The position numbers were made by a program, and so were the translations under genes. A stretch of DNA of 64,000 bases from Trichopria drosophilae (Eukaryota > Arthropoda > Insecta > Hymenoptera > Diapriidae). Where the stretch lies: the NCBI GenBank assembly GCA_030407085.1, contig CM059582.1, positions 53,643,001 to 53,707,000 on the forward strand, in the 5' to 3' direction. Under the pieces are notes generated by a model that had not been told where the DNA came from, made no database searches, and was given only the letters and a program-made list of their open reading frames with translations. Shown piece by piece: positions 51,520 to 63,898 of this stretch (positions are counted from its first letter, which is position 1; each line of letters starts with the position of its first letter).

Positions 51520-54500
51520 TATTTTGCATTTTTAGGTCGAGATATAACAAAAACTAGATATGTTACAGCAATTCTGCAAGCAGATTTGGATTCAGCACGT
51601 TACTAATCTTCAGAAGACTATAGGCAGATTCCGGGATAAAAATGATATTGATCTGTGTTATTGTTGCTACTTTTTTTCTTTGTGTAATATGTTTTTATAA
51701 AATTGTAATAATCAAAAGTCCCTCCAAGTAATTATTAGAAAAACAATTGATTCGCTTTTTATATGGTAGAATCGTAAAAATATTATTTGTGGTGAATTGG
51801 ATAATGTATACAAAAATCTTAATCATATTAATTTTTAATATTACATACTATACCATTATATTTCGGTTGATTATAAGAACGATTTCAAACTGATTCAATG
51901 TCTCAACATAAATCCAAATGACCCGACACTCCTCAACAACATTGCCATTAGTAACGCAACAAACATTTTTAGCAGAATTTTGAACTTTCATAGTACGAAT
52001 TCTATCTTCGTGGGTATATTCTTCTTCGTGGCCATATTTTGAAATACACGGAGAACAGAAAATGGTAGTGGTTCATCTTTCAGAGACGACTAGCTGACCT
52101 TTTATGATATTTTGTTTTTAGAGACGACCCATCTGGTCAGTCATTTTTCGGGACTAGTCGCTCGTGTTTAAACGTTAACCATTAGTATCGAACGATGATC
52201 TCCGTGTATATCGTTCTTCACCGTAAGATTTTGAAATCTATTAGCGCCTTTGTTTTGGTTTTGTACGTCTTCGTAAGTACCTAAAAGCTGTACTGATCAT
52301 TTGCACATTTTTACGTTGCTTTTCTGAAAAAAGAGCAAACTTATCAAAACTTAAAAAATGACGTATTTGCCAGTGAGTTCTTGTATTTCGTCTTAAAGGT
52401 TAATTAAAGAAGACAAGAAACCATTCAACTTTGTCTACATGTACTTGTGATTTTAATTAAAAAATAGCCTGTATTAATTTTTGAATTATCGCTAAGATAG
52501 TTCACACATTTCTTCTGCGATATGTCTAGCTAATAAAGGCTACATATGTAGTGGTAATCGGCCATGACAGCGCCGGATCATTGAGCTTCCATGTGGTGGT
52601 TTAACCTGAGCGCAAAACATCCTAATACACATATTGTGAATGTGAGGAATTGTAGCTTTCGAACAATTATGTACGGGATCAATTGTTCTTCGACCAATTT
52701 ACTAATTATCCTTTAATGGTTAGGTATGAACATTGGCTGAATGTACAATAGTAGAACATGATTATGCTCTGCAGTACAGACTATCCTATTAACAATACTT
52801 GATTAGTATTACAAAACAAATATGTGGCACAATAAATGATTTCTATAACTATGAAATTACATACAATATAAGTATTCGTAACAGCAATATTACAGGATGT
52901 TTCTTGGTATCTTCGCTAAGAATTTTGAAAGTGACGGACCTATAACGTGTATCATCCGAGGGCCTATTTTTTATATATAATAAGTGAAATTAGAATCTAC
53001 AATAGTATAATGAAAATGGTTAGATAATCGAAAATAAAGGTTTTTGTTTATGCGTCATCATTTAATAACCGCAATATTTAATATGGGCAATGATACGTTT
53101 GCAATAAACTCACGCATCAAAACCTTCAACTGTCAAATGCCTTTCGACTGTGACAGCACAAAAGTAATATTAAATAATGAATTCCGTCATAAATGGTACA
53201 TTGTATTATAAAATTGTGTTGGAATAACTACAATACTCGGTAAAATTCACTACCGGGTCTGGAAAATTGACAAATAGACTGTATATGCTGCCTCTAAATA
53301 TAACTGCAATAATCAATAACGTCTACAGGGTTACTTGTTGAAACACAGTACGGTTCAAAAAATGTCTAAATTTATCAACTGCTTTAATTTATTAATATTG
53401 TTAATTGCTTACATTAGTGCCATACCCTGTAATGTTATTTATACTTAAGCACATCTCTCGATGTATCGTACTAACTACTAATATCTGATATTTCACTTTG
53501 AAAGAGAATTTGTCGTTTTTTCCCTTTTACTACAAATTCAAATATCCAGACAACAAATAAAATCTTCACTAATCTCTTATCCAGTATTGAGCTGTTGTCC
53601 AGTAAAAGCTAAACATGGTGAAGATTTTATGCCAACCATTACGTCAAGTTACTGTAGTGCTTTTAATCATTTTCTCTGGTTAATTTAAACTCCACTCAAT
53701 GCTACCCAGTGAAATAGAAAATAATATTTTAACATTCATTAAGCTACGTTTAAATGCTCCATTTTGTTAGTGTTTGTACTTCACATAACCCAGTTGGTCA
53801 CAGAACAGCTGATTATATGATCAGGGACTTAGCTGGTTGGGTCCCCACCGGGCATGGATGAGTCTGTCTGTCTATTAGTCAGGTCGAACATATTGTTATT
53901 CCAAATCTTATCAGATAATTAAACTCATTGTAGTCACAATGAATTCAGAATACCTGTCACCTCCTATTCTGCAATCCACAAAAAAAGTTAATAAATGCAC
54001 TTGGTCATACTTCTTATAAAAGAATGTAAAACCTATCTTCGAAACTAAATAAATAGAGTGCGTTACTACAAACTTTCCCGAATTTAAATAAGAAAACTTT
54101 TTAGATTTAACTTGATGAACAAACCGTAATTTATAGCGCCGGGTAAACACATTTGCCGTAACTAATTCTTCGAGACATGTAAACATTCAATTATACACAT
54201 TGTGACTGAAAGCATAGACTATAATAATTATAATTTTGAATGTTGATGATACCGAATAAATAACAATTTGACCTCTATTCATAAATTATGCAACATTTTA
54301 TCATGATAAATATTTCTGTAAGATTAAAATTATGTATTATCGTTAATTACTGTCAAGATAATGTGTACAAAGATTCCAGCTTCCAAATTGATTACGTACT
54401 ATTTACACTACTTTCTTTGCGTACACGGTCGCGTGTCCTCGTTCTACGTGCGTGATATGAGACACGATTGAAAGAAGATAACCAGCATCTTAAATTCTAA

Positions 54501-56002
54501 TTTATTTTTTATGCATATAAAAAAGAAACGTTGTATACAGAGATACACTTACTACAAAAACATTTTAAATGTTAAAATTCATAGGTAGCCCTCTAGGACT
54601 ATTAGTTTGGCACGTAAGCCTTTTTTGACAATATCACACTGTTGGCGTTGAACTGTGAATGCCATATTTAGATTTAATCAATAAAACGCGATCAACTGAC
54701 GTTTGCACAGTGCCTGGCCCTGTTTTCAAAAAAAAAGGTTCAAAATTAAATAATGTTGTTGTCAAATCATAATGATTATTTGAGAAGAACTTATGCAACA
54801 ATCTTGTAAAATCAAGGGCTACACGTACTATGAATAACTAAAATATTAAATTAGTCTGATCTCTCATGATGTTCAAATTATATTTCGTTAAAATTTATGT
54901 AGAATTTGTGTTTATTAAAATTATACATTCTCAAATCCAAAAAGTAAATTTTCTTTTGGCCGTACCAAAATATTCACAATATTTATTTCGAATATATTTA
55001 ATTGTTAGGTTACGTAGTACACACGGTGTTATGTTATAACTTTCTATTTGACTTTGTTATAAACAAAGCTCCATACTACTACCAAACTAGAAATAAGAAC
55101 TCTGAATACCGAAAATACTGTGGGTATAAACGATATTTGATAATCTGATTTTATACAATATTCTGTATGTATTGAGTAATAAATTTCGGTGTTGTTATTG
55201 AATTTGCGAGAAGACAAAACATTTCTGAGAAGAGCTATAATTAACGTTTATTCATATCAAACAGACAATGCACGTCCTTCGATTGAAACTTCAAGAATCT
55301 TTATCCACATCTTTATCCAAACTTTGCAATGGATATTATACATAAACTATTTTTGTTGCATGCAATATTTTTAGTAGAGAAACAATTCATCGTTTGCAAT
55401 TATACTTTATTGTACATTAAATTGCTTAGAATTCAAATAAGCCAAACAAATTATTAAAAAATAGAAATAACTAAAATATTTTCCTATGGTCGACAAAACT
55501 TATCGCTCTGAGGCTGACGGTACTTTGTATAAAATATTTCACCTTTCCATTAAAAAATATGTATTTTTAGTAAATTATTCATTTCGAAACCCAAAAAAAT
55601 CACAATTAAAACAACACCACAAATGCAAATACCACTCTCATTATCTATTGCGTTCTGGTAAAAAGCAAAATGAAAAATTTTAAATCAGAGCATAATCTCG
55701 ATCTTCGAAAGAATGCTGTAAAATAGTTCTATCTTCCCATCCATCTCATAGCGAAAAGTTCGGTACACTACAAACTGCAGTTTTTCCGTATAATGTACTC
55801 CGAATTTACGAAAGTGTATTTTTTAGTCTAGTACAAGTTTATTACATATTTGTATAAGGACAAAATATGAAATTTTGCATTTTTATTTTAGTTTTGCATA
55901 CGTATCCCATTAACGCCCAAAGGACACTTTTGTTTCTTTCAGTTTGAATCAATAAGTATTTCGTATCAAAGTTCAAGTTGAAAAATAGTGCATTGTGCAA
56001 CT

Positions 56003-56797
56003 AGGGAGCAAAATAGGTGTTTGCCGATGAGTGCGAGTTTGACACCCGAGCGAAGCGAGGACGGCATTTCGTACGAGTCTACGAATACCTATTCTCCCTT
56101 GTTGCACATACTATTTTCTCATACGAGGGCGTGCTATTCTGTACCCGCGATATAGGGAGCAAAATAGTATTTTGGGAATAGAGAGAGAGAAACTTACTCG
56201 GGCTCCCGGCTGAATTCATTTTGCTCCCTAGGGAGAGAATGCGCTATTTTGCGGGAGCAAATAGAGTGTAAGAAAAGTACATTTCCTACTATTTTCAAGA
56301 TCGTTCTTCAAGCTTTCGAGGTCAAAATTGAGTTTCGGTCATCAGGAATTCCAATATAGCGCCAAACACCTCAATTTTTTCAAGCTATTAAAATATTGGG
56401 ATTCTATTAAAAGTGTATATTGGAGTTAGAGCGTCCGGAAATTTTCAATGAAAATTGCCATTTTCAGGTCGTTAAAAAACTAAAATTTTTTCGTAAAATT
56501 CAAATATTTTGACCTCCTTTGTACATAGTTTCAACAGAATCCCGATATTGTAATAGCTCGAAAAAACAGAGAGGAATAAATATTTCCCAATTTTCGGCTC
56601 CGCATTGGAATTCTTGATGACTGACACTTAATTTTGACCACGGAATCTTGAAAAACGACATTGAGTGAACCAATTTTTTTCAACTTCGATTTCGATACGA
56701 GATAGGTCGGTCTGCAAAGCAGCTACGTACAAGCTGTGACTCGCCCTTTGGCGTTGTAAGGGAAGATTGTACTCTCTACGTGACCAATAAAGACGCA

Positions 56798-56830
<33 letters not shown>

Positions 56831-56960
56831 TACATGATTGAAACTGAAGCAAACAAATGTGTCATGAATCAAGTTACATCAATTTGTACATTTTTTTCTG
56901 CACTCTGAGCGCATAATACTATTTTGCTCTCTGGATGGCGGGAGCAAAATTGTTTCTCTC
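56003..56960. repeat. Region of repeated GGGAGCAAAAT motifs with inverted ends
   Basis: AGGGAGCAAAATAG occurs near 56003, 56154 and (variant) 56259, its complement near 56219 and 56921, and another copy near 56941. The 21 bp at 56154-56174 is nearly the reverse complement of 56912-56932, which could make a 779 bp foldback unit around the microsatellite. A smaller inverted pair (TTGTGCAACTAGGGAGCAAAATAGGTG against CACCTATT...TTGTTGCACA-like, about 55994-56110) encloses CGAGCGAAGCGAGG. This is probably a decayed repeat family. No gene is seen. Confidence 0.5.
56794..56828. repeat. (ATT)n microsatellite
   Basis: About eleven ATT units. On the minus strand they read as a poly-asparagine run, so the apparent 74-codon minus frame there is an artefact. 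Confidence 0.95.
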
Positions 56961-57732
56961 CCTAGGAAACGAAATAAATATATCCGGGAGCGAGCTAATT
57001 TAATTTAGTTTGGGAAAAATTAAAAATAATATGCGCGTTTAAACAGGGGTACGTTAAAATGAGATAAGAATTACTATACATTCTTTTGAAGGGAAAGAGG
57101 GTAAAAATAATAATGGAAAATAAAAACAATTCTAGTTTCACGAGTTATATAATCTTTTGGAAATTCGTTTATGAAAACGGTTTATGGATTGAAAAAGTGT
57201 TTACCTTACTCAAAATGATCCTCTGACGAGCTATGACAGACATGTGGACAATGGAAGATGCTTTGTACCTTTCAACATTGAAATGTTCCAGTTCTTCAGT
57301 AATGACAAAAGTTATTTTCATTATTTAATGATATAGTTAATAAAAATACATCAATGTGTACAGAAATATGAGTTTCTATATAAGGAACATGCCTGTTATT
57401 AACACCGACATAATACGTTTAAATATTGCAGAAGAAATTATTTTTCATGTTAAAACAACCACGATAAAGTACAGTGTATAAGTATGTAATTAATATATAA
57501 CAAATATATAGCCAATCTTAAAGATGTTAAACTCAATGGAAACGTTTGCATAAAGATCAAGGCCAATTTGTTGGTGAAAAGACACGATTCGTATAAAAAA
57601 GGTATGTATGAAATTGTGTATGCACAGTGCATATACAAATTTACAAATATACGGAATTTCGAATCGACATGTGAAGGTGATAATCTAAACGTTATCTTTG
57701 CTTCCCTCCGTGTACTGTGTGAAGAGCAGTGG

Positions 57733-57740
57733 TATATAAA
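57733..57740 (+). promoter_or_regulatory. TATA box of the octad-repeat gene
   Basis: TATATAAA lies 82 bp upstream of the ATG at 57815. The expected transcription start about 30 bp downstream falls near 57763-57770 in a CATTATTATCATT stretch, giving a 5' UTR of about 45-50 nt. A strong TATA and a short leader fit a highly expressed tissue-specific secretory gene. The start site itself is inferred. Confidence 0.75.
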
Positions 57741-57814
57741 GTGAATCGAACACATTATTATCATTTTAAATGCACAAAGTAAATTCTCCAGTTATTTAAT
57801 TCGGAGGAAACGAT

Positions 57815-60476
57815 ATGAAGTTGTTTGTTATAGCGGTGATCACCGCATTGTCTCTGCACCACGTAAGTTTAAAAATTTATTATTTTGATATTATTCTAAT
57901 CACTGTCTTACTGGCATGTATTAGATTTATTTATAGCTGTTTCACATCGAATTTGTTTTATTACAAAAATTTTTTAAATTATTCTCATTTATAGATCCTT
58001 CTTTTTTTTACTTTTTAAAATATTTTTATATGTATATTTATTGTAATATTAAGTGAAAATCAGGATAAAATAGCAGAAAGGGAATTTAACTTTATTTTAA
58101 TAGTGAACGTAATATGGGTCGTATATGAGAAATTGTAAAGTACACTAATAACAAATGTAATAATATACATTGTGTGCTTTCAGGGAGCATGGGCATTAGA
58201 CGATGTTATCCCTGAAACAACTCCTGCAGAAGACCACATTGAAGAACACATTTCTACAGAAACCAGTGCTGATCAACGATCGGGCCATAGTAAAGGAGAT
58301 CCGACAATACACATACCGCAGCCTATGATTATTCCCGCTCCTATTGATGTTCCTGATCGTAAACCAGATCACCATCCAATTAAAGACTCTGAACAGCAAC
58401 CAATTAAGTTTCCAGAGCATCGTCCTACCGGTGCCTCTGAACATCATTCAGCAGAAGCGCCTGAACATCGTCCTCTAGATGTCCCAGAACATAAACCAGT
58501 CAAAATTCCCGACAATCGTCCAGTTCTAATTCCAGAACATCGACCAGTTAAAATTCCAGAACATCCTCCTTTGAAAGTTCCTGAACATCGCCCAGTTCAA
58601 TTACCAGAACATTGGCCAGCTTTTACTCCGGAACATCGTCCTGTTAAAATCCCAGAAAATCGTCCCGTTCAAATCCCAGAACACCGGCCCGTGCAAGTAC
58701 CGGAGCATCGACCTGTTCAAGCACCTGAACATCGCCCTGTTCAACTTCCAGCCCATTGGCCAATTTTCTCAACGGAAAATCGTCCAGAGCGTCAACCGGA
58801 GCATCGTCCAGAACAGCGCCCTGAACATAGGCCACAAATCCGCCCTGAACATAAACCAGAAAACCGCCCTGAACACAGGCCAGAAATCCGTCCTGAACAT
58901 AAACCAGACCATCAAAATGATAAACGACCGATTGTTATTCCTACGCCAATTTATATACCCAATCCAGATGGTGAAGAAAAACACTCTGAGCGCCCTTCCC
59001 ATCCTATTGAGTCCAGCTGGTCAAGTAAACCAGGGCATTCAGAATGGTTAGTAAATCCTGGACATTCTGACCATGTATTGAAACCACTACATCCAGATAA
59101 CCAACAACATTCAGTTCATCCGGTGTTCCCAGAAGGACCGTTACATACATCTAAACCTGACCGTCCCGCACCTCCAGCATACACTGTGCATGTGCCTGAA
59201 ACTTATCCTTCACGACCGGGAAATTACGAACATTCAACTCACACTGACTATCCATCACATTCATCACTTCCAGAATGGCAGTTAAATGTTCCAGGTATGC
59301 ACATAAACAAACCATATCCCGATTGGTTGCATCCGCAAAATTCAATGCTCCCACAATATCCAATGTATCCAGAACGGCCAGTACACTCCGACCTCTCTTC
59401 ACCACTTTCACATATATCTGAACCTCGACCATTGCATCCATTGACTTCACCATATACTGACGTGCATTCATTACGGCCAATCCATAGACCAGAAATTATA
59501 TCGGAACCAACACACCCCACGCATCAACCGCTTCCTGTTCATCAAGAGTCCAAAGATAGTAAGGAAATGGTCCTTCTCCGAGAGCAGATTTTAATTGCCA
59601 TTACGAGAACTGTAGAAATGATCAATTATCTCATTTCTTACAAAAATAATCTCGAATACAGCGTTCGCGAAACAGTCATTCATATACGAGACGAAGTCGA
59701 TATTAAAATCCAAGAAATTGCAAAGCACGTCTTGGATAATCTTGAGGTAATTAATGTCATACACTAATAATAGCAAGAAAATAATTCTAAGAAATTATTA
59801 ATTCATGTTCATATTGCAAATAAACGTTTTCGACTTTCAGCGATCGGTTTCGAAAAGCAAAACAGATTACATGATTCAAAGATTCTGTGATATTATTACC
59901 AAGGATAAGACTGCCACGTTAGTTCTTTCTTACGGTGTTGAGTTAAAGGAATGCACGCAGTCAAGTCGTAAAATAGCCGAACATCACATTTATGAAGTTG
60001 ATGCCATCATCCACGTAAGTCTAGTTTATAGTATTACAGCTTCAGTGATTTTTACACGTGTTTAAAAATTTATGGGACGCATTCAACATATTTTTATTTG
60101 GAAAAAATAAAATATGATTTTATTATTTGTCCAACAGACTGCAGAGTATCTTCTTCAAAAGTTTGATGCTATCGTCAAACATTGCAGTGATTCTAAGGAT
60201 ATAGAGAACTGTGTTAGGAAAACGTTTACAAAATTAGATGATGGTGAATTGATGCATCTTTATCTCGCTACTGCGAAATTGGTTAAACAAGCAGATCATA
60301 TAAAAGCAATGGCCCGCAGTAACCAAATTAATTGTACCCACAAACTTCTTGTAAACGTAGAAGCAGGAGCTAAAGACATCACGAGACAAGCTAATACGTG
60401 CCTTGAAGTACACGAATATCATCCCGAAAACATCCATCATCTTCAGAACAGTCATCATCAGCTCAGCCGTCATTAA
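57815..60476 (+). CDS. Secreted Pro/His octad-repeat protein with six-cysteine helical C-terminal domain (4 exons, 707 aa)
   Basis: Exons are 57815-57862, 58184-59746, 59841-60014 and 60138-60476 (stop TAA 60474-60476). All three introns (321, 94 and 123 bp) are phase 0 with GT donors and pyrimidine-AG acceptors. The short first exon supplies ATG and a hydrophobic leader that joins GAWA at the start of exon 2, giving a signal peptide of about 20 residues with an A-x-A type cleavage site. Residues 21-91 are acidic, then Pro-rich. Residues 92-259 are 21 octads of type x-P-E-H-R-P-V-x. Residues 260-474 are aperiodic and rich in Pro, His, Ser and Tyr. Residues 475-690 look amphipathic-helical and hold all the mature cysteines (553, 575, 611, 620, 661, 683; spacing 21-35-8-40-21), with an N-C-T sequon at 660. 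The tail is His-rich. The protein is probably extracellular (cuticle, gut lining, saliva, silk or venom); the function is unknown. A repeat region joined to a cysteine-bearing helical domain recalls insect tsetseEP/DUF725 proteins, but that is only a hypothesis. Confidence 0.9.
58409..58912 (+). repeat. 24-bp coding repeat, 21 units, within exon 2 of the octad-repeat gene
   Basis: Twenty-one consecutive 24 bp units encode octads with consensus x-P-E-H-R-P-V-x and no indel breaks the frame. Two 144 bp blocks, 58481-58624 (units 4-9) and 58625-58768 (units 10-15), match unit by unit. Each has an N-for-H unit second (PDN or PEN) and an HWP unit last. Units 18-21 form two 48 bp copies, 58817-58864 and 58865-58912, identical at about 42 of 48 bases. 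Units 16-21 shift to R-P-E-H-(R/K)-P-E-x, which makes this end more charged. Degenerate units (ASEHHSAE, STENRPER) mark older material. Confidence 0.92.
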
Positions 60477-60577
60477 GGAGTTAGCATCACGATCGGTCTC
60501 AAAGACAAAGTGGGAGTAAAGTGTACATTATAAGCGAGTTTTCATTTCCTCCACACATTGATGTAATATATTTCATT

Positions 60578-60587
60578 AATAAATAAA
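60578..60587 (+). terminator. Overlapping AATAAA polyadenylation signals
   Basis: Two overlapping AATAAA hexamers (60578-60583 and 60582-60587) lie about 100 bp after the TAA stop at 60474-60476. They give the octad-repeat gene a short 3' UTR. Cleavage is expected around 60600-60615. Confidence 0.75.
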
Positions 60588-60609
60588 AATATACTTTAGT
60601 TACTAAAAG

Positions 60610-63600
60610 ATGATGGTGGCGCGTCTTTATACTAAATACGTTTTTTCATTAATAACCTATCAAACAATATTAATAGTTATGACATTTATGAAATGGAATC
60701 GGTAGTTTTCTCAAGTCTATTAATTTGTTACCAGACTAGCTTCTTTTTCAAACAAAATAAATTATTCAATAATAAACCTCTTTTTTTTAAATTCTGATAA
60801 CAAAGTCATGCATCTTATAACGAAGAATAATCTCGTTGCATAAGCATTTCCGCAGTACAAGTAAAAAGGTATATTGTTTATGTGTCTTATTAAACATTCA
60901 GAACACCTAATAATGAATAATCAATACACACTATAAGGATCATTGCCACATTTTTAGTGGATCTAACAGAAAATGTCCTTTATTTTAGGTTCTAACTTGT
61001 AAATCATGATTGGTTATTGAACAATCGTTCAAAGCTCTAAGTCATTAGTGTCAGACAGACCACTGGAAATTTATTTACCTTCGCTTTGCCAGTATTACGT
61101 CAAAGCACATGTCTGGAACCCAGGCGCGCGAGTTTACCGAACTTCCATAGGCGCGTTCTGCCTCCGACCTCATTAGTTGCAGAAGGTCGGTGCAAAATAT
61201 TGTTTGAACTCTAGTTTGCTTACGTATTGCTAAAACAATATTACAATGTTATAATATTTGTTGAAAATTCATAGAGATTGTTCGTAACCAATTAAATAAT
61301 TTTGTCATATATTTATCGACTTTTACAAAGTTTGTTCCATAATTACTTCGGTACAAAGATGACAGCATACCAAGCAGACAACTATGGCTTTTAATTAAAA
61401 ATAAATAATTTGTTGAATATTAGACATCCGATGTTATTCGAAAATTCTTTTGGTAGTATGAAATACAAAATTATCCTAAACTCAATTTTCTGAATCATTT
61501 TTAGAGTTGCATTACTATAAATAATAATAATAATCGTCTTTGTAAACTAATAAATTAAATCAAATATTCAGTATTATGAACTAAAAAAATTAGCGAAACA
61601 GACCCGGACTCCCGTCAGTTTTCAAACGTTCCAAATAAGTAATGCAGCAAATCTCTTCCAATTTCAAAATAATACATGGTAATACTCTTTTTCAACATGG
61701 ATACGAACTACCGTAATTTTTGGAAAATTCTTGAATATAACTATCAAAATCATGCAATAGAGATTTCTTTTTTGGTTAGAGGTTAAAGTTTAGTTGTTTT
61801 GATAAATGTATCTTGTAGAGCATTAAATTATCTTCGAAATTTTTATTTCGACTAAAATTAAGCGAAATAATAGAGGTTGAATTTGAAAAAAATCCCCTAC
61901 ATCATGCATTTTACACGTTAAGCAGAGGACTATTTATTTACTATTTTTCAGGTCGATGTTCTAATTGTAAGCCGCTCTGTAGTCAAATTTCAACTCCACT
62001 GCAATAACGGCTATATGTTGACCCTTTTTTTAGGAATCTTTTCAAAATGTTAAAAAGGGATCATCCGGTGAAAAATGTAAATTAATAATTTTAAAACGAT
62101 TTGTTAATCTTACTCTGTAATAATACGTAAAAGTACATTTTCACAAGAAAATTAAATAAATTAAACATCGCGAAAACAGAAAAGTATATTTTTCTAAATA
62201 ACCGCACAACTTTCAGTACAGTCGAATTTAAAGTGTATGTGATCAAGAATACTTCTTCTGCGTGTACTAACTGTATACAAACGATAAAACTAAAATAAAG
62301 AATTATGTAAAAAAAAGTTGTCGATTTGACGTGGAATGTCCATATGTATTTTAAATATTGTTTTAATTTTGTTCAGAAAGCTCCTCACATAGAAGCTGTC
62401 AAGTATTCTAAAACATTTTGGTATAATTATATTTTTAAAAATTGATAGGCAGTATACTTTGTGATAAGAAATTACGGTAATACATTAAAATAACATGTGT
62501 AGTATTGTAATTGAAATATTAATTTGTTTTAATCGTACGTGCTTTTGTTGTCTTTTGTCTTTTGTGGTCGTAGAAAACAAAGTTATAAAATTGCTTTTGT
62601 TTTGAAAGTATAATCGTAAAGATCATACGCATGCCGGTGTTTTGAATAGAGAAGCTATTAAAATGTCACTCAGGGAGACTTTGTTTCACCTGCGATGTGA
62701 CATGAAGAAATTTTAAGTATAGAACGAGGCGTCCGGGACAGATTCCATCATAAGATATTTCGAGAGCATATTTTCCCTCTGGATTAGATTGCAGCACAAT
62801 ATATACTACGATTGTCCTTAACTTTAATACTTAAAGACAAAACAGATTTAGTAATGATATGTTATGAAGTAATATTCGTTAGTACTTTTCGCAGTAGAAC
62901 TATCAGCATTAATGTTACATGACATGGTTTATAATGTAAATGTTTTCACTTGTGTTAATATTTAATATTATCTGAATTATAAAAATAGTTTTATGTGCAC
63001 TACTGACGAATTTTCGTCGTGATTAAACGTAGTCGCGATATAACATTTTCTCGTGTGAAGTACACATTAAACTATCCCCAAATACTATAATTTAAGCGTT
63101 ACTTCCCTGAACGGAAAGTAGAAGAGAAACTTAAAAGTTGACAAGAAATTGATAAGGGGTGTGATTAAAGCCAGTAACGGACCCCGCTCAAATCTTAGGG
63201 AAACCGATCCTCGGTTAGATTCGGTCAAATTGACTTTGATGTTCTGATAAAAACTCTCCCTAACTATAAAGCATGAAAATCAATATCTGTTTCTATTTAC
63301 ATCAAAAGTATCTAATTTTGTTATATTGCCTACCGAATGGACATCCAAATTTCATAATATTTTAATAGAAGAGATGTCAAGATATTCAGTTACAGAACAT
63401 CATCGTTTAAATATGCACACAGAGAGAAAAAATAAAAATATTTTATAGAAATTTGTAAATGTAAATTGTACTAATCCAACAACAAAGAATAAAGGTGGGA
63501 TCTCAATCGAAAATTTCGTGTTCCAGCAATGAGACAAACGAGATTTGGAGCCCTTTTGAAACTGTAGGTCCAACCTGTAGAAATGACAGCGACAAAAGTG

Positions 63601-63610
63601 CAATAGAAAT
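60610..63610. other. AT-rich stretch without recognised gene
   Basis: Downstream of the polyadenylation signals there is only a small GC-rich patch near 61.1 kb and chance frames, before the second pogo-like MITE. Confidence 0.6.
61164..61190. repeat. Perfect 7-bp hairpin downstream of the octad-repeat gene
   Basis: CCGACCT (61164-61170) pairs with AGGTCGG (61184-61190) across 13 bases, in a small GC-rich patch (61110-61195). No role assigned. Confidence 0.5.
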
Positions 63611-63616
63611 CAAGTA

Positions 63617-63898
63617 CAGTCGAATCTCGATATAAGAACTATTGCGTTTCCGCGCTTCCCCTCCGGCATTCGATATGAGAACCTTATGAGGGGAAGTGTT
63701 GTTTCCCGTTCCCTTGTCGGAACGCTATGGCCGGACCGTTTCGTTTCGTTTATTTCATGCATCCCATGTACATATGTATCGGCGAAAGGTGTGTGAATAG
63801 GGTTCTTCTAGAACGTTCATAATCACTATAACGATAGAAAAAGGGTTCATATATCGATAGGTTCTTTTAACGGTGGTTCTTATATTGAAATTCTATTG
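63617..63898. mobile_element. pogo/Tigger-like MITE, copy 2 (282 bp)
   Basis: The termini CAGTCGAATCTCGATATAAGAAC and GTTCTTATATTGAAATTCTATTG are inverted repeats flanked by TA (63615-63616, 63899-63900). The interior shares CATGCATCCCA, GTGTGTGAATAGG-like and AACGTTCATAATCACTATAACG blocks with the 51.35 kb copy. It is 108 bp longer, the extra being a GC-rich segment around 63640-63740. It contains no coding capacity. Confidence 0.85.

Larger units (their letters stand above)
50180..57700. other. AT-rich stretch without recognised gene
   Basis: Upstream of the octad-repeat gene only MITE copy 1, the GGGAGCAAAAT repeat region and the microsatellite were identified. Frames here are short and lack features. 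Confidence 0.6.

Noticed and set aside
56628..56852. 74-codon minus frame with a poly-asparagine run
   Set aside because: It is the translation of the (ATT)n microsatellite and has no other coding feature.
58196..59520. Several minus-strand frames of 60-109 codons
   Set aside because: They are shadows of the repeat-rich exon 2 on the + strand.
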